Positions 48,488 through 60,000 of a stretch of 64,000 bases of DNA are shown piece by piece (positions within the stretch are counted from its first letter, which is position 1; each line of letters starts with the position of its first letter). Source of the DNA: Aedes albopictus (Eukaryota > Arthropoda > Insecta > Diptera > Culicidae); NCBI RefSeq assembly GCF_035046485.1, contig NC_085138.1:364191238-364255237 (forward strand). The letters are read 5' to 3'. A model generated the notes under the pieces. That model worked only from the letters and a program-made list of their open reading frames with translations, had not been told where the DNA came from and did not search any database. Both the position numbers and the translations under genes were made by a program.

Positions 48488-51400
48488 GGGGTGGAAGCTC
48501 AGGTAAAATATTATCTCCTGGGCGCCCATTAAAAACACCACCCCTGGCGAAGACTGGCGCTCGAGCCTAGCTATTAAGCACTGTAGTTGGAGGAAATGCC
48601 AATGCAGAACCCGTAGCTTCCGGGAAGGTAAGCCCAGCTCCCTGGGTTAGTGGGTTGGTGTCAGGCCCTGCGAGCCAGCCGTAAAAAAGACTAGCACCGG
48701 AAAATCAACAAGAGAAGAATGCGAACCGATACCAATGGCGACGACGAAAAGGGACTTGCGATTGGAAGCTCGGTACGTGGAACTGCAGATCTCTCAACTT
48801 CATCGGGAGCACCCGCATACTCGCCGATATACTAAAGGACCGCGGGTTCGGCATCGTAGCGCTACAGGAGGTGTGTTGGACAGGATCCATGGTGCGAACG
48901 TTTAGAGGTAATCATACCATCTACCAGAGTTGCAGCAACACGCGTGAGCTGGGAACAGCTTTTAAAGTGATGGGCGACATGCAGAGGCGCGTGATTGGTT
49001 GGTGGCCGATCGACGAAAGAATGTGCAGGTTGAGGATCAAGGGCCGATTCTTCAACATTAGCATAATAAACGTGCACAGCCCTCACTCCGGAAGCTCTGA
49101 TGATGACAAAGACGCATTTTACGCGCAGCTCGAACGCGAGTACGACCGCTGCCCAAACCACGACGTCAAGATCATCATAGGGGTCTAAATGCTAAGGTAG
49201 GCCAGGAGGAGGAATTCAGACCGACGATTGGAAAGTTCAGCGCCCACCAGCTGACGAACGAAAATGGCCTACGCCTCATCGATTTCGCTGCCTCCAAGAA
49301 CATGGCCATTCGTAGCACCTTCTTCCAGCACAGCCTCCCGTATCGTTACACCTGGAGATCACCACAACAAACGGAATCGCAAATCGACCACGTTCTGATT
49401 GATGGACGACACTTCTCCGACATTATCGACGTCAGGACCTATCGTGGCGCTAATATCGACTCTGATCACTACCTGGTGATGGTTAAACTGCGCCCAAAAC
49501 TCTCCGTCATTAACAACGTACATTACCGGCGGCCGCTCCGGTACGATCTAGAGCGACTGAAGCAACCGGATGTCGCCACCGCATACGCGCAGAATCTCAA
49601 GGCAGTGTTGCCGGACGAGGGTGTGCTCGATGTGGCCCCTCTAGAGGACTGCTGGAGTACAGTCAAAGCAGCCATCAACAACGCAGCCGAGAGCACTATC
49701 GGGTACGTAGAACGGAGTCGACGAAACGATTGGTTCGACGAGGAATGCAGAGCGGTTCTGGAGGAGAAAGATGCAGCGCGGGCGGTTATGCTGCAGCATG
49801 GAACCCGACAGAATGTGGAGCGATACAGACAGAAGCGGAAGCAGCAGACGCGTCTCTTCCGGGAGAAAAAGCGCCGCCTGGAAGAAGCGGAGTGCGAGGA
49901 AATGGAACTGCTGTGCCGTTCACAGGAAACACGCAAGTTCTACCAGAAGCTCAACGCATCCCGCAAAGGCTACGTGCCGCAAGCCGAAATCTGCAGGGAT
50001 AAGGACGGGAGCCTCCTGACGGACAAACGTGAGGTGATCGAAAGGTGGAAGCAGCACTTCGACGAGCACCTGAATGGCGAAGAGAATGTAGGCACGGAGG
50101 ACCAAGGCAGCGGAGGAAATGACTATGTTGGTGCAGCAGAGGACGGGAACGAACCAACTCCCACGCTGAGGGAAGTTAAGGATGCCATCCACCAGCCCAA
50201 AAACAACAAAGCGACTGGTAAGGACGGTATCGCAGCAGAACTCATCAAGATGGGCCCGGAAAAGTTGGCCACAGCTACCGGAGGAGTGGAAGGAAGGGAT
50301 AATCTGTCCCATCCACAAGAAAGGCGACAAGTTAATGTGTGAGAACTTTCGAGCGATCACCATTTTGAATGCCGCCTACAAAGTGCTATCCCAGATCATC
50401 TTCCGTCGTCTTTCACCTAAAGTAAATGAGTTCGTGGGAAGATACCAAGCCGGTTTCATCGACGGCCGGTCGACAACGGACCAGATCTTCACCGTACGGC
50501 AAATCCTCCAGAAATGCCGTGAATACCAGGTCCCAACGCATCACCTGTTCATCGACTTCAAAGCGGCATACGACAGTATCGACCGTACAGAGCTATGGAA
50601 AATTATGGACGAGAACAGCTTTCCCGGGAAGCTGACTAGACTGATAAGAGCAACGATGGACGGTGTGCACAAATGGCACAAATGGCACAAATGTCCCAAA
50701 TGGAGGATAACGTGCCTCTGGAGCCGGCCTTCTGATCCAGCTCATTTGAATCTCGACGGGGACTACGACAAGGTGATGGACTTTCCTGCCTTCTATTCAA
50801 CATCGCCCTGGAAGGTGTTATGCGACGAGCCGGGCTCAACAGCCGGGGTACGATCTTCACGAAATCCAGCCAATTTGTCTGTTTTGCGGATGACATGGAT
50901 ATTATTGCTAGAACATTTGGAACGGTGGCAGAACAGTACACCCGCCTGAAACGTGAAGCAGCAAAGGTCGGAGTGGTGGTGAATGCTGCTAAGACAAAGT
51001 ACATGCTGGTAGGTGGGACTGAGCGAGACAGGACAAGCCTTGGCAGCAATGTTACGATAGACGGGGATACTTTCGAGGTGGTAGAAGAATTCGTCTACCT
51101 CGGTTCTTTGCTAACGGCTGACAATAACGTGAGTCGTGAAATACGAAGGCGCATCATCAGTGGAAGTCGTTCCTACTATGGGCTCCAGAAGAAGCTGCGG
51201 TCAAAAAAGATTCACCCCCGCACCAAATGTACCATGTACAAGACGTTAATAAGACCGGTGGTTCTCTACCGACACGAGACGTGGACGATGCTCGAGGAGG
51301 ACCTGCAAGCACTCGGAGTTTTCGAGCGACGGGTGCTAAGGACGATCTTCGGCGGCGTGCAGGAGAACGGTGTGTGGCGGAGAAGGATGAACCACGAGCT

Positions 51401-51697
51401 CGCTGCACTCTACGGCGAACCCAGCATCCAGAAGGTGGCCAAGCCGGAAGGATACGATGGGCAGGGCATGTTGCAAGAATGCCGGACAACAACCCTGCAA
51501 AGTTGGTGTTTGCTAACCATCCGGTTGGTACAAGAAGGCGTGGAGCGCAGAGAGCACGATGGGCGGATCAGGTGGAGCGTGATCTGGCGAGTGTTGGGCG
51601 TGACCGACGTTGGAGAGCTGCAGCTGCAAATCGAGTATTATGGCGGCAAATTGTTGATTCAGTATTATCATGAATTTGATGTTAACTAAATAAATGA
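48488..51697 (+). mobile_element. RTE-clade (JAM1-like) element, copy 2, 3,210 bp
   Basis: Near full-length insertion bounded by the 14-bp TSD ACAGGGCATTCTCG. The 5' UTR covers 48488-48745. EN starts near 48765 (LGTWNCRSLNFIG), with LQEVCWTGSM near 48868, a 1-bp loss near 49184 that breaks the frame before the LNAKVG motif, then IDHVLIDGRHF near 49385 and SDHYLVMVKL near 49460. A basic linker covers 49700-49900. RT: a deletion of about 44 bp near 50275, KKGDKLMCENFRAITILN near 50320, FIDFKAAYDSID near 50550, a frameshifted stretch at 50665-50815 with a small ACAAATGGC expansion, and an intact FADDMDIIA near 50882. The tail reads FERRVLRTIFGG near 51320, then frameshifts near 51475. The 3' end is ...ACTAAATAAATGA. 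Not coding-competent. Confidence 0.9.
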
Positions 51698-52150
51698 ACA
51701 GGGCATTCTCGTGCATAGTACTGCACAACGGTATTTTGTCCGATCCCATCCGGGTCGTTGCTGGAGTGAGACAAGGATGTGTACTATCACCGCTATAACT
51801 GTTCCTCATCGTAATCGACGAGATCCTGGTAGGTGCGATTGACCGAGAACCAAATCGTGGATTGCTGTGGCAGCCCATTACCATGGAGCACCTAAATGAC
51901 TTCGAACTGGCTGATGACGTTGCTCTCCTAGCTCAACGGTGCTCTGATATGCAGAGCAAGCTCGATGATCTTGTCAAACGCTTCTCAGCGGTAGGTCTTA
52001 ACATTAACGTAAACAAGACGAATTCGTTGGATGTAAACACGGTCAACCTTTCCAGCTTTACGGTAGCTGGGCAAGCAGTGGAAAATGTTGAAAGCTTCCA
52101 ATATCTTGGTAGTCAAATGGCGGCCCATTGCGGCACCAAGATCGACATAG
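51698..52150 (+). pseudogene. Older RTE-like element (lineage 3), RT middle part
   Basis: Resumes the RT: VVAGVRQGCVLSPL near 51,760 (one stop just after it), the catalytic box ELADDVALLAQR near 51,905, then DMQSKLDDLVKRFSAVGLNI and ESFQYLGSQMA near 52,090. It stops at KIDI, where a SINE is inserted, and continues at 52,631. Confidence 0.8.
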
Positions 52151-52630
52151 TTAGTCGGGGCCCGTGGCGCAGTGGTCCACACGTTCGCTTCATAAGCGGA
52201 TGGTTGGTCATGGGTTCGAACCCAGCCCCGGCACTTGCAATTTTTCGTCAGTTGCTCTTCCCCCCGAGAGCAGCTGGCACCTGACCCTCTTCGGAGCATA
52301 TAGCTCTAACGGACCCGGAATTTGGATATCGGCGAACCGTAATCTTATAATGGACGACCCCCAATTGGACTGGAAAAGGAACAGCAGCCAACCACCAGCA
52401 TCATCGTGCTCATCATTCTACCGTGGACAGGGTAGAAAAGTTGAAGCAGCACAAGCCACCAGTTCGATATAGTTGAATTAGAATAGAATACATGTAGGCG
52501 CTGTACAAAAGTGTAAGTGCCGCGTCCAATTGGAATCGCTCACGTAGTGCCCAAGTGGACAAAAGAGCTGTAAATTAGGTTAAGTGATTAAGAATAAAAA
52601 AAAAGCTGATGATCGTTTAAAAAAAAAAAA
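52151..52630 (+). mobile_element. tRNA-derived SINE, 480 bp
   Basis: A tRNA-like head starts near 52157 with box A (GTGGCGCAGTGG, 52164-52175) and box B (GGGTTCGAACCCA, 52212-52224). A possible anticodon loop between them reads CTTCATAAG, as in tRNA-Met. The 3' end has two A runs, the last at about 52619-52632. A 13-bp TSD AAGATCGACATAG flanks it (52138-52150, 52631-52643). It is a different SINE from that at 3188-3897. The 102-codon frame across it is spurious. Confidence 0.85.
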
Positions 52631-53160
52631 AAGATCGACATAGGTGCACGGATCAAGAAGACGAGGACTGCTTTTGCTTTAAGCACGCATTGTATGGAAA
52701 AACAACCAGATTAGTCGACGCATCAAAATCCGAATTTTCAACTCAAACGTGAAATCTGTGCTTATATACGCCAGTGAAACTTGGTGTGTATCAGTGGAAG
52801 ACACTCAACGGTTGCAGGTCTTCATGAATAGATGCCTGCGGTAAATAATTCGTGCATGGTAAGCCTCACAATTGGATCTCCAACGTGGAGCTCCATCGTC
52901 GATGTCCTCAAAAGCCGATAGCGAAGGAAATTTGGGAGCGAAAGTGGAGGTGGGCTGGCTACACTCTACGCAGGGGTAGGATCGAAATCTGTAAGCAAGC
53001 GTTAGATTGGACCCCAGCAGGATATCGTCGCAGAAGGAGATCGACAGAAATTTGACCTGGCCAAAGGTCAAGTTGATGGCAACCTACCGCCCAGGTTGGA
53101 TATCTTTCAATTTACCCCTCTGCCCCACTATGAGTACTCAGGACTGAAAGTTAGTAAGTA
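52631..53160 (+). pseudogene. Older RTE-like element (lineage 3), C-terminal part
   Basis: Last third of the lineage-3 protein: ARIKKTRTAFAL-like text near 52,645, a region around LIYASETWCVS near 52,765, LQVFMNRCLR near 52,815, then NWISNVELHRRC near 52,870 and ERKWRWAGYTLRRG near 52,945, and DWTPAGYRRRRR near 53,010. The frame after that drifts into the 3' UTR; TAAG-type words near 53,153 may be the tail. Confidence 0.75.
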
Positions 53161-55924
53161 GTGGTCTCATTGATGCCTTGTGTCTTAGCTGATTATGATA
53201 CAGTTATATTAGAATGGCAACTAACGAAACGAATGAACAATAAAGCTTCAGCTATCCTGGTCTTACCTTATCTATGTCTAATTTCTAACAGAAAAGATTC
53301 GTTATTTTAGTACATTCAAATTTATTTTCTTTAAACATATGCATGAATGACGAAATTATGCTTAGCTAATGCGACGCCACAAGATCGTTAGGACAATCGA
53401 TCCGTCATGGTCGTAACTCGGTTCATACTAACCACAATCTAACAAAATCATAATGAAAAGCCTCATTTGTCGCGACTCATTTTCACCTCCTTCCATAAGA
53501 CATAGCTCTTGAAAGTGACTGGTGAGGTGATTATGCATTCATTGTGCCGTTATTTGCCATTGCTTCTTATTGTGTTAGAGGTGCCTACGTTAACCGAAAG
53601 TGGCCGAATTGAGAACGTTTTCATTACAAACAGAGTGCGGCTCATGGTCGTAATGGTCCCAAAGCATGGCGGTGGCACAATCGGTGGAGGTTGGTCACAT
53701 CGAATCGCCCCGGTCGTACTGCAACACCTGAAAGCTCATTAGCATAAGAAATTATGAAAATAATATTTATTCAAATTTTTCCATCCGTACGCTACATTTT
53801 TCGTGCAACCTCGATTAAACCAAGGGGATTACTGGCAGAAAAATGTGAGTTTGAAACGCTTCCAACATACGAGCAACTGCGGTGCTTTGTAGAGTGGAGT
53901 AGCAACTCCGCAATCCGAAAATTGGCCCTCAGTCGGTTTAATTAACATTTTGTGCCATTATTGGTTGCGGGAAAATCTTCCATTGTTGAAGGTTCTTCGC
54001 TTTAGTATGTGGAAGAAAATAATGAAGCACTGCCCATGGTTTTGGTTCGAAACCATTGTATACTGGATAATACTGCAATCTTTTGGAGTTACCATTTTGT
54101 GCGCTGAAAACTAAATGTTGTTTAACTGCATTCTGACGACCCTATCCGAAAAAAAAGTCTCACAAGGTAGCCCCCAGATCTGAGTACTTTCCCTTTAACG
54201 CCAATTTGGCTTCTCCCGGAAACTGCGGTACCCATCGCAACCAAAAGCTCATATTTTTCCACCTAATTGTAATTGATACCTGCAACCCAGTGAAGCCTAA
54301 TTTTGTTGGGGCCACGCAGAGTTCGACAACCTCCAGCCTAGCGGCCTCAACAACGGTGGTCAAAAAACGAACAATGATTCGTATCTTCGAGTTTCCCACA
54401 AACCCCGAAGACCTTGTCCTGTGACCACTTCCACGGCGGCACCTGAACAGTTCGTGATCTTTACCCCCTCCAGTCTATTTTTCTCAAAGATAATTTTAAT
54501 AATTTGAACAGAAACAAAAAACGGGAAAGGAAACCGAACTCTCGGCTTTGTTTTGGTCCAGCCAGGTCCAGCAACCTTTCGAAAGTATGGTATCCTCAAC
54601 TATACACCGGAGTGAGTCAGAGTGAGGTGATTATGCTCACGTCACGCGATCGCTCGGTGTATCCCGAGCGAGCGATCATGGTCGAATTCGTGTCAGCCCG
54701 TGTGGATGTGGATACGCGCGCGGTGGCAAATTAAAAGATGAAAATTGACTGCCTTCGAGAGTGATGCTGCTGCCCTGCCACTGCCGCCGTTCCGTTCGTT
54801 GACCACGGAATGGGTCTCACGAAATGTGCCCCAGAGCAAGATCGAACGGTGTTGGCCACCGAATTAGTTGTAGGAAAATAACAAAGAAAGGACAGGGCTT
54901 CTGTTTCGGTCATGGACACTAAGGAATCATGTGATGGTTTGGAGTCGAATTGCCTCAGGAAATAAGCGGTATGCGCAATTTTGCACAGGCTTCTGACAGC
55001 GTTGTTCCGAAGATATGTGACAGAAATATGGGTGAATTGGAACTAGAGTTGATCAAACATCCACCCTTGCCTTGGTCTTAACTGCATAGAATGCAATTGT
55101 GGTGCTGTCAAGGAGACTATTCTCAGCTAGTCAAACCATTGTCCAAAATGCTCTAAGTATTTTACTCTGTTAGTTTTGTTTGAAAATATGATATAATCAG
55201 AATTAAATAATTAGCAATGCCTTGCACAACTTCTATTTTGAATCGCCAAAAAATAAAATCCAAATGATAGTTTTCAAGGGAATGCTTCGATGGGTACCCT
55301 AAAGAACCTGTTTCCTAGAATTTTCTAGCAGCAATACTGCAAAATATTGTTAAGTGTTTCCTTGTGGAATTCCAGTATCATACGGAAAAAAAATCTGCAA
55401 TGGAATTCTAGCAGAAGTTTTTGAACCCCTAGTGAAAATAGATGTCACATAGTAAGAAAGGGCCCATATAGCTGAAGCGCAAATGCGAGTGTATTCATTT
55501 AAACCATGCGGAAGGTGATTTCAAGTTGGTCACTATAATCGAATTTCCTTGGCTTTCTTGGGCATCGAGTGTTTTCCCGTCTATCAAACAATGCACAATT
55601 TCAAATGGTCATTGAGGAAGTTATAATATCCGAACAGCCTTAGCTGATTCATATCTACTACTTTTTATACCAAAACGTAATACGATGAAATAAATAATGA
55701 TTGTAGTGATGACCAATTTCTGGAAGATTGAAGTTTTTTAACTTGTGCATTATTTTTCTGGAGCTTTTAATTTTTGTTTGTTGATCGTAACAAATCATAG
55801 CTGAACTCTATTGGAAATTACGAACTCTTTTTAGGACTCATCCAGAATTTTCTTCATGATTTCCTTCATGATTTCCTTCATGATTTTCTTCAGTAGAGTA
55901 TATTGGAAACCCATCCGAACAATT
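53161..55924. other. Intergenic, mostly unrecognised
   Basis: No convincing gene or repeat. Longest frames are below 80 codons. At 54,648-54,677 a 9-bp perfect inverted repeat (GATCGCTCG / CGAGCGATC, 12-nt spacer) could form a hairpin. The end, 55,850-55,890, has three copies of a 'catgatttcctt' word. Confidence 0.4.
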
Positions 55925-56167
55925 TTTTGAAAATGTTTATATTATGTTTTCCAAAACCAACTTGAGTTCTTTCAGTGATTTATCATTCGTTTTGTGTATG
56001 CTTATTAGCAATGAACCTTCAGTTGTATCGTTTTGAGTACATCCTTGCCGGAATTTTGCTGAAGGCAGTTTTGTATACTACTATACTGACTAAACTCAAT
56101 ATACTCTTCTCAGAACATAATCTTAAAGAAATGTCAATAGACGAATTTCCGGAAGGATCATGGGAAG

Positions 56168-56460
56168 AGATGGATAAAGTGAAGCGAATACAACACGGCA
56201 GGCTGCGGTGGGCTGGACACGTAGCTCGTATGCTGGAGGAACGACAAGCTAACAATATATTTAGCACAGAACCAGGAAGGGGTCGTCGGCTTCGTGGAAG
56301 GCCGCATACACGTTGGCTTTTTGCAGTTGAGGAGGACCTAAGGAATCTAAACGTTCAGGGCGACTGGAAGCGATTGGCCCAGGACCGAGGCCAGTGGAGG
56401 CGGATACTTCATTCGGTGTAAACTCACCGCTACGAGTTGTAGGCCATCAAGTATCAAGTG
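56168..56460 (+). mobile_element. 5'-truncated RTE-type LINE tail inside F1 copy B
   Basis: Plus-strand coding fragment of a LINE C-terminus: VKRIQHGRLRWAGHVARM, GRRLRGRPHTRWLFAVEEDL and GDWKRLAQDRGQWRRIL, ending in a stop near 56,420. Compared with F1 copy A, this block is an insertion. It is flanked by a 10-bp repeat with one mismatch, TCATGGGAAG (56158-56167) and TCATGGGGAG (56461-56470), a TSD. The 148-codon frame that includes upstream repeat sequence is therefore a chance fusion. Confidence 0.8.
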
Positions 56461-57702
56461 TCATGGGGAGAATTGAAGGTATTCTCGTAAAAGCCTTGAA
56501 TCTATCACTGGTGGAAACCATAAAGAGAATCCTTGAAGAAATTCTTGAACAATTTCTTGGAGGTATTTCCGGAGAACTCTCAAATGATGGTATTCTTGGA
56601 AAAATCCTCCTAGACGAATAGCTGGAATGAATTCAAAACTAAATGCCTGGAGGTATTTAAAAAGAAATTCCTAGAGGAATTCGTGATGCATTTTATAGAA
56701 AAATTCTGGGAATTTTAGAATTCCTGAAGGATCTCCTGAAGAAATGTCTGAAAGCGTTTCTAGCACATAAGAACTTTTATGTTTAATGTAAGTCATTGTG
56801 ACTGTGAAATTATCACAGGAAGAAACTCTTTTGCAGGAGCTGCACAGGGTATTTTTGGAGGGATTCATGGACGGATTCGTGAATAAATCTGTGGATGATC
56901 TCCTCAAAGATTTATCGGAGATAATGGTGATAAAATTCCTGTATGACTTCTTAGAGTATTTCCTGGCTCCTTTATTCTTTTAAAAGAATCCCAATATAAA
57001 TAGCTGGAAGAGTTGCCGTAGGAATCTTTTAAGTAAGTCTTCAGGTAATCCTGGAAACATTCTTGGGTGAATCCCCGGAAAAGGTGATGGACAGTTTTCT
57101 GCAACTTCTGACCCCTGAAGACATTTTTGAAAAGATCCCGGAATCTCTATAGGAATTTCGAGAGCATTCGCTGAAACAGCTCCCGGAGTAATCCCTGGAG
57201 GAGTTCCTGGAGAAATGCCTAGAGGAATTCCTGCAGGTATACCTGGAGTTAGCTTTGTAGGAATTCCTACAGTAATTTCTGAAAGCAGACCTGGAGCAAT
57301 CTCTGGATAAATTCCAGGAGGAATCCTTGGAACGGTGGAGGAATCCCTGGAGATATTTCTGAAGAATTCTCTTGGGGAATTCCTGGAGGAATTCGCAGAC
57401 AAATTTCTGAAAGAACCTCTAGATGAACTCTTGGAGAAATCCCTGATAGCATTCCTGTAGAAATCTTTGAGGATACTAGAGGAATCTCTGGAGTAAATCT
57501 TTGAGAAGCGGAATCCCTGGAGAAATTGTTGGAAGGATTTCTGAAAGTATGCCTGGAGGAATTCCTGAAGAAATCGTTAGATGAATTTCTGAAAGAATAA
57601 CTAGAGGTTCCTGGACGAATACCTGGAGCAATTCCTGGATGAACTCCTAGGTGAATTCATGGTGGAACAGCTAGAGGGAATCTGGGAAAGAGCTACGAAA
57701 GA

Positions 57703-57742
57703 TTGATTGATTGGTTGATTTGTCTTTACTATAGTGACTTTC
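57703..57742 (-). mobile_element. Hyper-truncated LINE or SINE insertion, 40 bp
   Basis: A 40-bp insert flanked by a perfect 12-bp TSD AGCTACGAAAGA (57691-57702, 57743-57754). On the minus strand it reads GAAAGTCACTATAGTAAAG and ends in a (TCAA)n-type tail, so it is a retrotransposon 3' end inserted almost without body. It differs from the family at 10,886 and 16,052. Confidence 0.75.
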
Positions 57743-57785
57743 AGCTACGAAAGAATTACCAGAGCAATGCTTTGATAATTTCCTA

Positions 57786-58193
57786 CCTGACTAGAAAAGT
57801 GTAACAAAAATAAAACATAATCCTATCAAATTATGATATTCATAGCTCATTAAATATAATCATGTTCAACATCCTTGGTGTTTTCATAATACCATAACTC
57901 AATTATATCACAATATGTTACATATGATGTTTTATAACTCATTGTATTATAATTTAGTTCAAGTCTTCGACATTTGAAATTGTATTAAAATTCATATCAC
58001 ATTTTGTTATAATTTTGATATGATAAGAACAAAATAGGTTATAATCTTGATTAGACTAGTGAATTTTTTGTTAAAATTATTTTGGTTATTTTAACATCAT
58101 ACTGCATCTAGTTTATAACATAATGAGTTATAGAAAAATACAATAACATCATAACACAATATGATATAAACTTGATATGATTTTCTAGTCGGG
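57786..58193. mobile_element. AT-rich MITE, 408 bp
   Basis: Ends CCTGACTAGAAAA and TTTTCTAGTCGGG form a 13-bp TIR with one mismatch. The AT-rich interior, with words such as ATAACTCATT and ATCACAATATG in both senses, contrasts sharply with the F1 repeat on both sides. No clear TSD was found, so the superfamily is unknown. Confidence 0.6.
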
Positions 58194-60000
58194 CAAAGAA
58201 ATCCCTAGATGAATCCGTGGAGGAATTTCTAAAGGAATACCTGGAGGATACCCTGGAGGAATTCCAAAAGAAATTCCTATAGGACTCCCTGGAAGAATTC
58301 CTGGATGAACTCCTGATGCAAACCTGGGATGAAATCCGGAAGGAATCCCTGAATGAATTCCAGCAGGATTTCCTAGAGGAACTCTGAGATGAATCGATGG
58401 AGAAATTTCTGAAGAAATATCTCCAGGAATTCCTGGAGCAATCCTTATCGAAATTTCTGGAGAAATTCTTGCAGAATCTCCGAGGGAATTCTTCGAACAA
58501 TCCCTTGGGGAATTTCTGAATGCCTGGAGGAACTTCTGGACAAATTCCTGGTGGAATCCCAGTAGGAATTCCTGGAAAAATCCCTAGAGGAATTACGTGT
58601 AAATATTTCTGGAAGAATCTCTGGAGGAATTACTGGAGGAATCCTGGTGGAATTTCTTAAGGAATCCCTGGAGTAATCCCTGGAGGAGAAATTACTGGAG
58701 GAAACCCTGGAAAATGCCTGGTGGATGTCCTGGAAAAAATCTTGGAGAAATTCCTGAAGAAATACCTGGGGTGATTCCTGGAGGAATTCTTGGTGGAATT
58801 CCTGGAGGAGTTCCTGGAGAAAAGCCTGGAGGAAAGCCTGAAGGAACTCATGAAGAAACTTCAGGAAGAACTCCTGAAGAAAACCAGAAATAATTCCTGG
58901 ATAAATTCGGGAAGGAATTTTTGGGGGAATTGCTGAAGGAATCCCTGAAGGATTTCCAGGAGAAATAGCCATAGTAATTTCTGAAAGAATTGCTGGAGAA
59001 ATTTCTAAAGAAAATCCTGGAGGAATTTCCGAAGGAATTTCTGGGGTAATTCCTGGTGGAATTCTTGAAGGTATTCCTGGAGGAGTTCCTAAATGGAATC
59101 ATGGAGGATACCTATAGAAATCCCTGGAGGAACTCTTGGAAGAATATTTGAAGGAATTCCTGGGTGAATCGCAAGATATGATAAATTGCTACATAAATTC
59201 CTGGAGGAATCCCTACATAAATGCCATGAGGAATACCTGGAGAAATCCCTAGAGAAAAGCACTGTAGGGTTCTCTTGAAGAATCACTGGACCACTTTCAG
59301 AAGGAATTTTGGGAGGAATCTCTAGATGAATTCCTTGAGATATCTTCAGAGGAATAACTAGAGCAATCTCTGGAGGAATTCCTGGAGGAATCTCTAGTGG
59401 AATTTCTGGACGAATCCCTGTAGGAGTTTTTATTGGAATCCCTGCAGGAATTTCCAGAGAAATCCTGAAGGATTTCATGTAGGAATTTGTGAAGGAACTT
59501 CTGGACAAATTCCTGAAGAAATCACAGGAAGAATTCCTGAAGAAATTTAAGGAACAATTCCTGAGGGAGTTTCTGAAGAAATCCCAGGAGTTACTAAAGA
59601 AATCGCTGAAATTCCTGAGGAAATCTTCAAGGATTTCTTAAAAGAGTTTGTAGAAGAACTCTTGGAGGAATCACTATAAAGTTCCTGAAGAACCCCCAGG
59701 AGGGATCTCCAGTCCTGGAGGAAGTCTTGGATCAATTCCTAGAGGAGTTTCTGAAAGAATACCAGGAGCAATTCCTTGAGGCATCCTAAGAAGAGTTCTT
59801 TAATGCACTTTTAAAGTAATTCCTGAAAGCGTTCATGAAGGAATCTCAGAAGGAATTCCCGGTTGAATCACTGAAGAAATTCTTGGAGGAACATCTGAAG
59901 AAACCCCATGAGGAATCTCGGAAACAATTCCTTATGGAATCTCAGGAGAACTTTTTTATCGAATTTCTGGAAGAATTTCTGTAGAGATCCCTGGATAAAA

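Larger units (their letters stand above)
55925..60000. repeat. F1 12-bp-type dispersed repeat, copy B
   Basis: Colinear with 6828-9480. Shared landmarks in order: TTTTTTGAAAAT, CAGAACATAATC, TTTCCGGAAGGAT, AAGGTATTCTCGTAA, TTTGCAGGAGCTGCA, GATGACTTCTTAGAG-type, TTCTTGGGTG, and at the end TCTCAGGAGAACTTTTTTA. Between landmarks both are rich in CTGGAGGAATTC units. Copy B is longer because of three later insertions (56,168-56,460; 57,703-57,742; 57,786-58,193) and more tandem units. Frames such as 58445-58972 minus are repeat translations. Confidence 0.8.

Noticed and set aside
52151..52240. tRNA-Met gene
   Set aside because: Boxes A and B are present, but the acceptor stem is poor and the sequence continues into a SINE body with A tail and TSD.
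54648..54677. GATCGCTCG inverted repeat as a transcription terminator
   Set aside because: Intrinsic terminators of this type are bacterial; no T run follows and there is no gene upstream.
55975..56421. 148-codon frame with a LINE-like C-terminus
   Set aside because: The first half is F1 repeat and the second half a 5'-truncated LINE inserted with a TSD; the fusion is accidental.
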